A stretch of 64,000 bases of DNA from Curtobacterium guangdongense (GTDB lineage: Bacteria; Actinomycetota; Actinomycetes; Actinomycetales; Microbacteriaceae): NCBI RefSeq assembly GCF_049341845.1, contig NZ_JBMPIT010000012.1, forward strand, positions 13,785 to 77,784, given 5' to 3'. The position numbers and the translations under genes were made by a program. Below, one piece after another: positions 1 to 8,227 of the stretch (positions are counted from its first letter, which is position 1; every line of letters begins with the position of its first letter). A model generated the notes under the pieces. That model was given only the letters and a program-made list of their open reading frames with translations. It ran no database searches and was not told the DNA's origin.

Positions 1-48
1 GCGCACGGTGCGGCGCCGGCACACGGTTCCGGCATCGCCCGGCACCGT

Positions 49-966
49 GTGCCGTTCCGCGCCGGCGGACGGCGCACCGCCTTCGCCGTCGGGGCACTCG
101 TGGTCGCGGCCGGGGTGGTCGCGGCGTCGACGACGACCGCGACCGGAGACGGCGCCGACCCGAGCGGGGTGAGCATGCCGACGAGCGATGGCAGTGGCTG
201 GAACCGGGTCTTCTCGGAGGACTTCGACGACAGCACCCCGACGGGCGGGTTCGAGGCGGACTACGCCGACCGGTTCTCCGTCTACCACGGGTTCGCGGAC
301 ACCGCTGGCACCGGACGGTACCAGTCGTCGGCGCTCACGGCGCACGACGGCATGCTCGACATGCGCCTCCGGACCACCAAGGGCGGCACCCCGCTCGCCG
401 GTGGGATCGTGCCCCTGGTCGACGGACGGTGGGGTGGACAGACCGCCGGGCGCTACAGCATCCGCATGAAGAGCGACGAGGTCGACGGCTACGGGGTCGC
501 GGTGCTGCTCTGGAGCGACGAGAACGTCTGGTCGGACGGCGAGATCGACTTCCCCGAGGGGGCGCTCGGCGCGCCGGCGTACCTCAACGTGCACTGCCTC
601 GAGGACCCCGCCGAGAAGTGCGTCCAGTACGAGACGGCCGCGTCGCTGGCCGACTGGCACACGTACACGATCGAGTGGACGCCCGCACGGATGTCGTTCC
701 TCGTCGACGACGCCGTCGTGGCGACGACGACCCAGAGCATCCCCACCTCGCGCATGCACCTGGTCGTGCAGGCCGGTTCGAACGCCGGACACCCGCCGCG
801 GAGCGCCGCCGGGTCGCTCCTCATCGACTGGATGACGATCGACGTGCCCGTGGACGGTGCCGAGCCGCAGGCGACCCTGCCGTCCGACGGCCGGCCGGTG
901 CCCGACGACGGGACCTGGACCGCGGACACCTCGTCCGGCGGAGCCGAGGACGCCACGGGCGGCTGA
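49..966 (+). CDS. Secreted family 16 glycoside hydrolase
   Basis: Predicted 305-residue exported beta-glycan hydrolase or transglycosylase. A basic start followed by a hydrophobic stretch (residues 9-27) reads as a signal peptide. The GH16 catalytic signature GEIDFPEG is present, with nucleophile and acid/base glutamates E165 and E170 around D167, in a concanavalin-like fold with aromatic residues nearby (W161, W184 region). The frame stays open to the window edge, so GTG at 49 is only the first start visible and the true one may lie outside. Convergent with the glycosyltransferases that follow, so it may trim or release the polymer they make. The exact glycan substrate cannot be read from the sequence. 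Confidence 0.82.
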   Translation: MPFRAGGRRTAFAVGALVVAAGVVAASTTTATGDGADPSGVSMPTSDGSGWNRVFSEDFDDSTPTGGFEADYADRFSVYHGFADTAGTGRYQSSALTAHDGMLDMRLRTTKGGTPLAGGIVPLVDGRWGGQTAGRYSIRMKSDEVDGYGVAVLLWSDENVWSDGEIDFPEGALGAPAYLNVHCLEDPAEKCVQYETAASLADWHTYTIEWTPARMSFLVDDAVVATTTQSIPTSRMHLVVQAGSNAGHPPRSAAGSLLIDWMTIDVPVDGAEPQATLPSDGRPVPDDGTWTADTSSGGAEDATGG

Positions 967-974
967 GTCGGACC

Positions 975-1010
975 GGCAGCGCCGGCAGCGACGGCAGCGA
1001 CAGCAGCGCC
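975..1010. repeat. 9-bp tandem repeat at a convergent junction
   Basis: Four 9-bp units of the form GGCAGCG(A/C)C fill most of the 69-bp gap between the GH16 and GT4 gene ends. The unit begins just after the GH16 stop codon. Confidence 0.6.
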
Positions 1011-1035
1011 GCGCCGGTGCCGGCCGATCAGTGCC

Positions 1036-2247
1036 TCAGCGCCGGGCGCGTGCCTGCAGCGCGTCGAGCAGGGCGCTCACGTGCGGGGCCCGCCCGTAGC
1101 GGTCGAGCACCCACGTGCGGCACCGTTCCCCGAGGGAGGGATCGTGGACCGCCTCGTCGAGGACGTCGAGGACCCGCTTCGCCAACACCTCGGTGTCCGA
1201 CGGGTCGACGGTGAACCGCTCCCACCCGTCGGAGAGGATCTCCCCGGTGCCGCCGGACGCCGCGGCCACGACGGGACGTCCGGTGGACATCGCCTCGACG
1301 ACGACCCGACCGAAGCCCTCCGGCTCGATGGACGGTGCGACGACGAGGTCGGCGGCGTGCAGGAGCGGGACCACGTCGTCCCGCTCCGGCACGACGAGCA
1401 CGGAGTCCTGGGGGAGCTCGGCGACGGCGCCGTGCACGGCGTCGGCCTCATCCGGGTAGAGGGCGCCGGCGAGCACGAGGAGCGGCAGGCTCCGCGCGGA
1501 CGCCGAGGACGCGGGGACCGTCGCCGGCTGCCGCGCCGCAGCGGTCTCGAGGACGCGTCCCCATGCCTCGAGCAGGGCGAGCACGCCCTTCGCACGGGTG
1601 AGCCGGCCGTAGTACAGGACCGTCGGGGTGGCGTCGTCGATGCCGAACACCGCACGGGCACGGTGCACGTCGGCCGGAGTCGCCGCGGGGAAGTCGTCGG
1701 TGTCGATGCCGTTCGGCACGATCGTGATCCGGTCGGCGGGCGCGCCGGCAGCGCCCCAGGCCGTCGCCATCGCCTTCGACACGGCGAGGAACTCGGTCCG
1801 GCCACCCGCCATCGGCCCGATGCGGTTGTAGTTCGGCGCGTGGTGCAGGTGGACGGCCAGGGGCACGCCGGACACGAGCGACGCGACCCGCCCGAACGGC
1901 AGGTACTCCGGCCGGTTCAGCCACAGGACGTCGAGGTGCGCACGACGGAGCCGCAGGCCCTGGCGTGCGAAGCGCCAGGCGTCGCGGAACGCCGTCCTGA
2001 TGCCGAAGCGGTAGTCGACCGCGTCGTGCAGCGGCACGCCCATGGCGTCGAACGGTGCGCGGCCCTCGACGGACCGCGGCGCGTGCGCGTTGCGGTGCCA
2101 GATCTCGACCTCGTGGCCCGCGGCGAGGAGCTCGGCGGTGTCCTCGAGGACGCAGCGCTCCAGCCCCCCGGTGATCGCGAGCCCGGTCGTGACGACGCCG
2201 ATGCGGAGTCGTCTCGAGCCGTCCTGCGTGTGCTTCCGTCGGGTCAT
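1036..2247 (-). CDS. Glycosyltransferase family 4, GT-B fold
   Basis: Retaining glycosyltransferase of 403 residues, predicted to add a sugar to a lipid-linked polysaccharide at the inner membrane face. The N-terminal acceptor half carries IGVVTTGLAITGGLERCV near residue 17. The C-terminal half has VLYYGRLTRAKG and the EX7E motif (E310 to E318, in EGFGRVVVEA), which bind and act on the nucleotide sugar. The chosen ATG overlaps the flippase stop by four bases (ATGA), so the two are translationally coupled. Third gene of the minus-strand polysaccharide operon. Donor and acceptor sugars are unknown. Confidence 0.88.
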   Translation of the reverse strand: MTRRKHTQDGSRRLRIGVVTTGLAITGGLERCVLEDTAELLAAGHEVEIWHRNAHAPRSVEGRAPFDAMGVPLHDAVDYRFGIRTAFRDAWRFARQGLRLRRAHLDVLWLNRPEYLPFGRVASLVSGVPLAVHLHHAPNYNRIGPMAGGRTEFLAVSKAMATAWGAAGAPADRITIVPNGIDTDDFPAATPADVHRARAVFGIDDATPTVLYYGRLTRAKGVLALLEAWGRVLETAAARQPATVPASSASARSLPLLVLAGALYPDEADAVHGAVAELPQDSVLVVPERDDVVPLLHAADLVVAPSIEPEGFGRVVVEAMSTGRPVVAAASGGTGEILSDGWERFTVDPSDTEVLAKRVLDVLDEAVHDPSLGERCRTWVLDRYGRAPHVSALLDALQARARR

Positions 2248-3779
2248 GACGCACCTCCTCGTGCTGCCCGCAGCCGCCGGAGGAACCACGGGAGACACCC
2301 GAGGACACCGATGATGCGGAACCAGTTCCAAAAGACGTCCTGCGGCACGAACAGCGATGCCGCCGCGACCGTCAGGGCTGCGAGCACCGGGAGCACGATC
2401 CGGACACCCGGCCCACGCCACTCGCGTCGGTCCGGCAGCACGAACAGCTGCATCGCGGCGAGGACCACGTAGGCCACCACCGTCGCGATCGCTGCGCCGG
2501 CGATGCCGAACAGCGGGACGAGCGCGAGGTTCGCGCCGATGTTCACGGCGCCGGCGATCGCGGCGATCACGCCGACCGCCACACCGCGCCGCTCCACGAG
2601 CAGCAGCCGACCGGTGGCTCCGCTCGCGACCACCGGGAACGCCGTGATCGCGACCACGAAGACCACGACGGTGAGTTCCTCGACGCGGTACGACGCCGGT
2701 GCCAGGATCGGCAGCGCCACGGGGGAGACCAGCGTGACGGCCAGCAGCACGGGCGCGAGCATCCGGTACAGCTCGTCGCGGGAGTGCATGGCGAGCTGCC
2801 GGCGGGCGACGGCGTCGCGGAGTGCGGCGAAGTGCGGCGCCCAGGCCTGGTTCGTGAACGACAGGAGCAGGATCACCGCGGAGCCGACGACGTAGGCGAT
2901 CTGGTAGCGCGCGACCTCCTCCGGGCCGAGCAGCCGTTGGACGACCACCCGGTCGCCGGCGTTCAGCACGAAGTACGACAGGTTGCCGAGCGCGATCGGG
3001 ATGCCGAGCTTGAACGCGCGGGCGTTCGTCGCGCCGTCGAACAGCCCGGCCAGGCGCGGACGCGTCGCCGCGATCCCGATGACCATCGCGACGCCCTGCG
3101 CGACGACCCCGCCCCAGGCGTACGTGGTCGCGTCCGCGTGGACGAGCGTGAGCAGCCCGAGGCCGATGATCGAGCCGCCGATCGACGACAGCAGGCTCGT
3201 CACCGCGAACACCTTGATGCGGTCCTGCGCGACGAGGAGCGCGAGCGAGATCTGCACGATCGCTGCCGGTCCGGTCCAGAGCACCGCGACGAGGAGCAGC
3301 GGATGGTTGCCGATGAACCCGGCGGCGTCGGCCCAGACCGGGATCGTGGTGAGCGCGACGACGGTGACGATGCTCGCCGTGACCATGCCGACGGCGAGGA
3401 GCCCGCGTGCACGCCGGTCGTCGCCGTCCTCGGCGCGCTGGAGCACCGACGCCTGGTCGATCCCGGCCACCGCCAGCACGACGAGCGCCTGGTACAGCGC
3501 GATCGCGGAGGCGAGCACACCGAACTCCGCCGGCGGCATGAGGTGGGCGAGGACGGGGGAGATGAGCGACGAGACGACGAGCTGCATCGACCAGACGACG
3601 ACGTACAGCAGCCCACGGCCGAAGAGCGCGTTCGCACCCTTCCGGACGGCGACGCTCCCCGTGTCGACCGCGCCGAGCGCGGTGTCGGACGACACCGACG
3701 ACGGCGCTGCGGACGCGGCAGCAGCTGAGGCCGCACGGGCCTCGCGGGCCTCGCGCCGGGTCTGCGGGGGCACGGTCAC
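2244..3779 (-). CDS. Wzx/MATE-like polysaccharide flippase
   Basis: Integral membrane protein of 511 residues with an Ala/Arg-rich cytoplasmic N-terminus of about 45 residues, then roughly 12-14 membrane segments starting near GANALFGRGLLYVVVW. This is the layout of lipid-linked oligosaccharide flippases (MOP superfamily). GTG at 3779 overlaps the stop of the GT14-like gene as GTGA and is preceded by GGAGG, which decides the start. The frame continues upstream without a better start. Together with the flanking transferases it makes a build-and-export cassette. The cargo is inferred only from these neighbours. Confidence 0.88.
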   Translation of the reverse strand: MTVPPQTRREAREARAASAAAASAAPSSVSSDTALGAVDTGSVAVRKGANALFGRGLLYVVVWSMQLVVSSLISPVLAHLMPPAEFGVLASAIALYQALVVLAVAGIDQASVLQRAEDGDDRRARGLLAVGMVTASIVTVVALTTIPVWADAAGFIGNHPLLLVAVLWTGPAAIVQISLALLVAQDRIKVFAVTSLLSSIGGSIIGLGLLTLVHADATTYAWGGVVAQGVAMVIGIAATRPRLAGLFDGATNARAFKLGIPIALGNLSYFVLNAGDRVVVQRLLGPEEVARYQIAYVVGSAVILLLSFTNQAWAPHFAALRDAVARRQLAMHSRDELYRMLAPVLLAVTLVSPVALPILAPASYRVEELTVVVFVVAITAFPVVASGATGRLLLVERRGVAVGVIAAIAGAVNIGANLALVPLFGIAGAAIATVVAYVVLAAMQLFVLPDRREWRGPGVRIVLPVLAALTVAAASLFVPQDVFWNWFRIIGVLGCLPWFLRRLRAARGGAS

Positions 3780-4714
3780 GGTGCGACCACCTCCGGGGTG
3801 GGCGGCGAGACGACCGGTGCCGCGGGGGACGCCTGACGTCGCAACCCGAACGCCCCGTCCACGACCTCGAGCAGGTCGGCGCTCCGCTCGGTCGAGAACT
3901 TCCGCGCGAACACGTGCGGCAGGTCCACGTCCGAGCCCGTCCGACGCTCGAGCAGCCGCCCGGCATCGGCGATGGTCAGCCACGGCGGGCTCTTCATCGC
4001 CGTGCCGTCCCACCCGATCCACCACAGCGAGTGCGGCACGTGCTCGTCGGCGAACCCCGGGGTCAGCGCGGGCGAGCTCAGGACCGACGGCACGAAGGTC
4101 TCGTCGGCGATCCAGCTCCGTCGCCAGAAGCGGACGAGGTCGGGCCGCCGGTCGACGACGTCGACGACCGCTGCTGCGTGGTGGCGAGCCAGGACCTTGA
4201 GCTGCGAGCCGCCGGCGAACACGACGTCACGTGGCATCCGCCGGGGCACCGGGAGCCGCAGCATCGTCTTCCGCCACGCCCAGTGCCGGTACCGGAGCCT
4301 GGCCACCCCACCGTCGCGCCCCCACGCCGGGAACGGCAGCGGGTGCACGGCGAGGAACGACTGCTCACGGTGCGCGGCGAGGAGTCCGGTGATCTCGGCC
4401 GCGTCCGCGAGCGGGTAGTCGCTGCCCGTGAGCACCGCGATGTGCGAGGCGTCCGTCATGTCGAGCGCCGCCCGGTACCCGGACACCTCCGCCTCGACGT
4501 TCTCCCACTTCGCCCACCCGGTGCGGATCCGGGGGAGGACCGAGACCCGATCCGGCAGCCCGTCCGTCATCGCGCGGAAGACCGCCTCCGGCGTCCGCGC
4601 GTCGCAGTGCAGGAACACCGGGAACGGGTCCAGCGCCTCGACGAGGCGGCGGACGTGCGCTGGGTCCTCGTGGGCGAGGACGATGCACGCGGGCACCGTG
4701 CTGGGGATGGCCAT
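3776..4714 (-). CDS. Core-2/I-branching-type (GT14-like) glycosyltransferase
   Basis: Protein of 312 residues resembling bacterial members of the core-2/I-branching beta-1,6-N-acetylglucosaminyltransferase family. Family signs are the start ACIVLAHEDPAHVRRLVEAL, an HCDARTP block, the SHIAVLTGSDYPLADAAEI motif and a later DETFVPSVL. No signal peptide or membrane segment is seen, so it should act in the cytoplasm or at the membrane face. First gene of the minus-strand operon with flippase and GT4. A TAGCGT -10 box lies seven bases before its ATG, so the transcript is probably leaderless. Sugar specificity cannot be assigned. Confidence 0.82.
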   Translation of the reverse strand: MAIPSTVPACIVLAHEDPAHVRRLVEALDPFPVFLHCDARTPEAVFRAMTDGLPDRVSVLPRIRTGWAKWENVEAEVSGYRAALDMTDASHIAVLTGSDYPLADAAEITGLLAAHREQSFLAVHPLPFPAWGRDGGVARLRYRHWAWRKTMLRLPVPRRMPRDVVFAGGSQLKVLARHHAAAVVDVVDRRPDLVRFWRRSWIADETFVPSVLSSPALTPGFADEHVPHSLWWIGWDGTAMKSPPWLTIADAGRLLERRTGSDVDLPHVFARKFSTERSADLLEVVDGAFGLRRQASPAAPVVSPPTPEVVAP

Positions 4715-4721
4715 GGACGCG

Positions 4722-4751
4722 ACGCTAACCGCGCCGTTCCGGGCCGGACAA
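4722..4751 (-). promoter_or_regulatory. Promoter of the GT14-flippase-GT4 operon
   Basis: On the minus strand a -35 TTGTCC (4746-4751) is followed after 18 bp by -10 TAGCGT (4722-4727). The -10 sits seven bases before the ATG, so transcription would start at or next to the start codon. Confidence 0.6.
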
Positions 4752-4807
4752 GGCGACCGGAAGCCCTCTGCGGGGAAGCGGCGGTTTCCCGCACCGCCCC
4801 CTCGTGA

Positions 4808-4981
4808 TCAGCGTTTCCGGCGGAACTTCGGGCAGTCGCAGAGCGCGCAGTCGGTCCCGGGACGGTAGTGCTCGTGGGCGTCCTGGACGTGCCCGCAGAC
4901 GCAGGTCGCGGCGTCGACGACGAGGACACGTCGTTCCGACGAGACGACGACACCGAGCTCGGTCGCGGGGCCCAGCGGCAT
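4808..4981 (-). CDS. Small Cys/His-rich putative zinc-ribbon protein
   Basis: A 57-residue protein. ATG at 4981 is chosen because GAGGAGG lies at ideal distance; the longer open frame upstream is Arg-rich and lacks a ribosome site. The C-terminal half has CVCGHVQDAHEHYRPG followed by DCALCDCPKFRRKR. Five cysteines and three histidines are packed in about 30 residues, suggesting one structural zinc or metal site. Similar short proteins occur in Actinobacteria, but I know of no assigned function. It stands alone, divergent from the GT2 gene at 5143. Confidence 0.72.
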   Translation of the reverse strand: MPLGPATELGVVVSSERRVLVVDAATCVCGHVQDAHEHYRPGTDCALCDCPKFRRKR

Positions 4982-5142
4982 TCGTCCTCCTCGTGCCCGA
5001 CGTGCTGCCGTCGGGTCCTCTCCAGCGATCCTACGGGGACCGGACCGCTGGTGTGGCGGCAAACCGCAAGAGGGACGACCGTCGCCGCATCCCCGCGGAC
5101 ACGCCGTTGACCGCGCGCGAGGGGGCCCGGAGCATCGGGGAC

Positions 5143-6447
5143 ATGAGCGACCACCAGGCGACCACGACCAGCGTGCTCACCCTCACGCCCGCGATGCCGT
5201 CGCCGGACGCACCGGCATGGCCCGGCGCGGCCTGGGTCGGCGCCGTCGACCGGCAGCAGGCGCTCGCCGCGTCCGCCGTCGAGCTCGCCGGCGCCGACGG
5301 CTTCCGCCGCGCCCGACTCCTCGTCCGTGACGGACAGCAGGTCGCGGGGTTCGTCGACGTCGCGGTCGACGCGACCGGCGACGTGGACCCGGCAGAGCTG
5401 GGACCGGCCCTCCGCGCCCTGCGCACCACGAGCCTCCCGTCCGTTCCGCAGGGACCGACCGACGGCCGGATCTCGGTCGTCATCGGGACCCGCGACCGAC
5501 CGGACGACGTCCGTCGGTGCGTCCGGTCCGTCCTGGCGTCCGACCACCCCGACTTCGAGGTGTTCGTCGTCGACAACGCGCCGACCACCACGGCGACCCG
5601 CGACGTGGTCGCCTCGTTCGCGGACGCTCGCCTCCACTACGTCCTGGAGGCCCGACCCGGCGTCTCGCGCGCACGGAACGCCGGGCTCGCCCTCGCGTCA
5701 GGGTCCGTGGTCGCCTTCGTCGACGACGACGTGGTCGTCGACCGGGGCTGGCTCGCTGCGCTCGCCGACGCGTACGCCCGCGACGCGGACGTCGTCTGCG
5801 TCACCGGCCTCGTCCCGAGCGGGGAACTCCGGACCCCGACGCAGCGCTACTTCGACGAGCGGGTGACCTGGGCGCGGAACACCGACCGCCGGGTGTTCCG
5901 CACCGCGGCACCGCCGGCTGATCTGCCGCTCTTCCCGTTCTCGGTCGGGGCGTTCGGCACCGGCGCGAACATGTCCCTCCGTCGCTCGGCGGCGCTCGCC
6001 CTCGGCGGGTTCGACGTCGCGCTCGGCCCGGGGACGCCGTCGCGCGCGGGGGAGGACCCCGACCTGTTCACCCGGGTGCTGCTCTCCGGCGGGGCGCTCG
6101 CCGTGGAGCCCTCCGCGATCGTGTGGCACCGGCACCGCCCCGACCGTGCGGCGCTGCGGTCCCAGGCGCTCGGCTACGGAACCGGGCTCGGCGCGTGGGT
6201 CGCGAAGCTCATGCTGCGTCCGCGGACGGCGTTCGCGGTGTTCCGGCGCGCGTTCGGTGCCCTGCGGCAGCTCGGCGCGCTCGGCCAGGGCGCCGGAGAG
6301 GTGTCCGCGGCCGTCGACGCCGTCGGCGGGTGGCCCGTCGACGAGGAGTTCCGTGCGGCGACCGCCGGGCTCAAGCGCGTCGAGCTCGTGGCGGCGCTCG
6401 GCGGCCCGTGGCGCTACGTGCGCGGTCGCCTGCGCTCCCGCGCGTAG
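5143..6447 (+). CDS. Glycosyltransferase family 2, GT-A fold
   Basis: Inverting transferase of 434 residues. About 105 N-terminal residues form a domain of unknown role shared with the paralogue at 6600-7928. Then comes the GT2 core: ISVVIGTRDRPDD nucleotide-binding strand, RPGVSRARNAGL, the metal-binding FVDDDVVVD, and GEDPDLFTRVLL with WHRHRP at the catalytic end. ATG at 5143 is chosen because the upstream frame is low-complexity Arg-rich sequence. It lies convergent to its paralogue across a long hairpin. Probable role in polysaccharide or cell-wall glycan assembly; donor unknown. Confidence 0.86.
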   Translation: MSDHQATTTSVLTLTPAMPSPDAPAWPGAAWVGAVDRQQALAASAVELAGADGFRRARLLVRDGQQVAGFVDVAVDATGDVDPAELGPALRALRTTSLPSVPQGPTDGRISVVIGTRDRPDDVRRCVRSVLASDHPDFEVFVVDNAPTTTATRDVVASFADARLHYVLEARPGVSRARNAGLALASGSVVAFVDDDVVVDRGWLAALADAYARDADVVCVTGLVPSGELRTPTQRYFDERVTWARNTDRRVFRTAAPPADLPLFPFSVGAFGTGANMSLRRSAALALGGFDVALGPGTPSRAGEDPDLFTRVLLSGGALAVEPSAIVWHRHRPDRAALRSQALGYGTGLGAWVAKLMLRPRTAFAVFRRAFGALRQLGALGQGAGEVSAAVDAVGGWPVDEEFRAATAGLKRVELVAALGGPWRYVRGRLRSRA

Positions 6448-6453
6448 GCGCAC

Positions 6454-6485
6454 TGCCCGCGTGCCCGCGTGCCCGCGTGCCCGCG
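6454..6485. repeat. 8-bp TGCCCGCG tandem array
   Basis: Four head-to-tail octamers TGCCCGCG begin seven bases after the GT2 stop and lead into the long inverted repeat at 6502. A similar octamer array precedes the hairpin at 38124. Confidence 0.85.
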
Positions 6486-6501
6486 TGCCGCGCCGCGCTC
6501 C

Positions 6502-6562
6502 ATCGAGGGAACAGGAAACGTCGGGTCCGGACATCGGACCCGACGTTTTCTGTTCCCTCGAT
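6502..6562. terminator. Long inverted repeat, family A, between convergent GT2 genes
   Basis: Two 28-bp arms (6502-6529 and 6535-6562) match at 27 of 28 positions around a 5-base loop; arms start ATCGAGGGAACAG. The 3' arm holds a TTTT run. Position between convergent genes fits a bidirectional terminator. The same arms recur at 42408-42468, upstream of ffh, where a terminator for convergent genes is not needed. Confidence 0.75.
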
Positions 6563-6599
6563 CGCCCTCGGCGCGGGTGAGCGGCGCGTGTGCGGCGCG

Positions 6600-7928
6600 C
6601 TAGGGGCGGAAGCGCCCCTCCTCCACCTCGCGCCAGAACCGACGGCTCTTGAAGTACGCCGCCGGGCCCAGCGGGAAGCCCCGGAACTCGTGGTAGGCCA
6701 GGGACCGGGGGATGCGGGTGGTGGATGCCTCGGTGATGGTCTCGGCGGCCGCGTCACGCTTCCCCGCGAGGCGCGACACGAGCTGCGACAGCTTGATCTT
6801 GCCCGCGCGGGGCATCAGCCGCGCCAGGACCAGCGCGTGCCGGCGGTCCTTCGCGATGAGCTCGCACATCAGCGCGGTGAACCCGACGCCGTTCGAGTGC
6901 AGCTGCCCGTGCAGCCCCTCGAGGGTCTGGCGGTGCCGGTGGTGCACGACCGCGCGGGGTTCGAAGCCGATGCGGCCGCCGCCCCAGAGGATTTCGATGA
7001 AGATCGCGAGGTCCTCGCCACCGCGGGCGGGGACACCGGCGCCGAGCACGGGGTCGAACCCGCCGACGGCGTCGAACGCGGAACGACGGACCGCCCAGTT
7101 CGCCCCGGCGCCGTACCCGCCGATGCCGTACACGGCGAAGTGCTTGCGGACGGTGCCGTCCGGGCTCACGGCAGAGGCCTGCGCGTGCCGCATGACACCG
7201 GGGACGTCGTCCGGGACGATCGTCACCGGGGCGAAGGTGCGCTCGCCGCTGAAACCGCCGTAGTACGCCTCGTACCAGATCTGCGCGGGGGTCTCGAGCT
7301 CGACGGGCAGGATCATCCCCGTCACCGCGTCGACCTCCGGCTCGCGGACGAAGCGCGTGCCGATCGAGCGGAGCCACTGCGGGTCGACGCGGACGTCGTC
7401 GTCCGTGAACGCGATGATCTCGCCGCGGGCAGCCGCGACGCCGCTGTTCCGACCGATCGAGCAGCCGGGGCGCCGTTCCGTGACGAGCCGGACGTCGCGG
7501 CCCTCGAGGAGCCCGGGGAGGGCGTCGATCTCCGGCACCTTCACGCGGTTGTCGACGAGGACCACCTCGTAGTCGGGGTAGTCGAGGTCCTCCAGGAAGT
7601 CGAGCAGCTTGCCGATGTCCTCCACCCGGGTGACGATCGTCGACACCACGATCGAGATCATCGGCAGGTCCGCGTCCGGAACCGGGGCGGCCGTGCCGCC
7701 GACGCTGTGCTCGAGCTCCGCGACGAGCGGGGCGAGGGCCCGCGCGGCGTCGGCGGGGTCCTCGGTGAGGAGCACGTCGAGGGTCGTCACGGGGAACCCG
7801 CCGCGGTAGCCGACCACCAGCGCGGAGGAGCCGGTCTGGTCGGCGACGAGCCGTGGCAGCGGGGCATCGAGGTCGACGCTGACGACCCGACGGGGGCCGG
7901 GCACGGTGACGGGGGAGAGCTGGGTCAT
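6600..7928 (-). CDS. Glycosyltransferase family 2, paralogue of the 5143 gene
   Basis: Protein of 442 residues with the same plan as the GT2 at 5143-6447: an N-terminal domain of about 100 residues, then ISIVVSTIVTRVED, RPGCSIGRNSGV, metal-binding FTDDDVRVD, GGEDLAIFIEILW and HHRHRQT. The shared N-terminal region and matching C-terminal half show an old duplication, though identity is modest. Transcription is probably leaderless, with TAGCGT seven bases before the ATG, the same -10 as the GT14 operon. Likely part of the same polysaccharide locus. Confidence 0.86.
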   Translation of the reverse strand: MTQLSPVTVPGPRRVVSVDLDAPLPRLVADQTGSSALVVGYRGGFPVTTLDVLLTEDPADAARALAPLVAELEHSVGGTAAPVPDADLPMISIVVSTIVTRVEDIGKLLDFLEDLDYPDYEVVLVDNRVKVPEIDALPGLLEGRDVRLVTERRPGCSIGRNSGVAAARGEIIAFTDDDVRVDPQWLRSIGTRFVREPEVDAVTGMILPVELETPAQIWYEAYYGGFSGERTFAPVTIVPDDVPGVMRHAQASAVSPDGTVRKHFAVYGIGGYGAGANWAVRRSAFDAVGGFDPVLGAGVPARGGEDLAIFIEILWGGGRIGFEPRAVVHHRHRQTLEGLHGQLHSNGVGFTALMCELIAKDRRHALVLARLMPRAGKIKLSQLVSRLAGKRDAAAETITEASTTRIPRSLAYHEFRGFPLGPAAYFKSRRFWREVEEGRFRP

Positions 7929-7935
7929 GACCCGG

Positions 7936-7965
7936 ACGCTATGTCGGAGCGGCCGTGTCCCTCAA
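7936..7965 (-). promoter_or_regulatory. Leaderless promoter of the GT2 gene
   Basis: Minus strand: -35 TTGAGG (7960-7965), 18-bp spacer, -10 TAGCGT (7936-7941), seven bases, ATG. The spacing and -10 are identical to the GT14 operon promoter. Confidence 0.6.
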
Positions 7966-8096
7966 CGGCGGGCACCAGCAGTGGCGGGGATCATGCGGGG
8001 TTCCGCAGGCCGGCGCAGCATCGCCGGAGCCGCGGGTGAGCGCTCACCCAGGAAGTCTGGGCAACTCCAGAGGTCACGCTCAGGTCACGGGTTCGA

Positions 8097-8134
8097 TGCA
8101 ACCGGTTGCAGAACGCCGAGCGCGGGCGTAGCTT
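8097..8134 (+). promoter_or_regulatory. Promoter and LacI-type operator of the sugar importer
   Basis: A perfect 14-bp palindrome TGCAACCGGTTGCA (8097-8110) with the central CG typical of LacI-family operators overlaps a -35 TTGCAG (8106-8111). A 17-bp spacer leads to -10 TAGCTT (8129-8134). A repressor bound here would block RNA polymerase directly. The likely ligand-responsive repressor is the LacI protein encoded at 11997, at the end of the same gene cluster. The leader before the GTG start at 8228 is about 85 bases. Confidence 0.78.
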
Positions 8135-8227
8135 CCACTCCCAGCAGGCAGCGTCGCCTGCTCCAGGTGGTCGTCGTCCGGTACCCGAGACGACGGCTCC
8201 TGGTGATCTCGATGAGGAGACAACGCT

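Noticed and set aside
6502..6562. Terminal inverted repeats of an insertion sequence
   Set aside because: Only 5 bases lie between the arms and no transposase frame is present.
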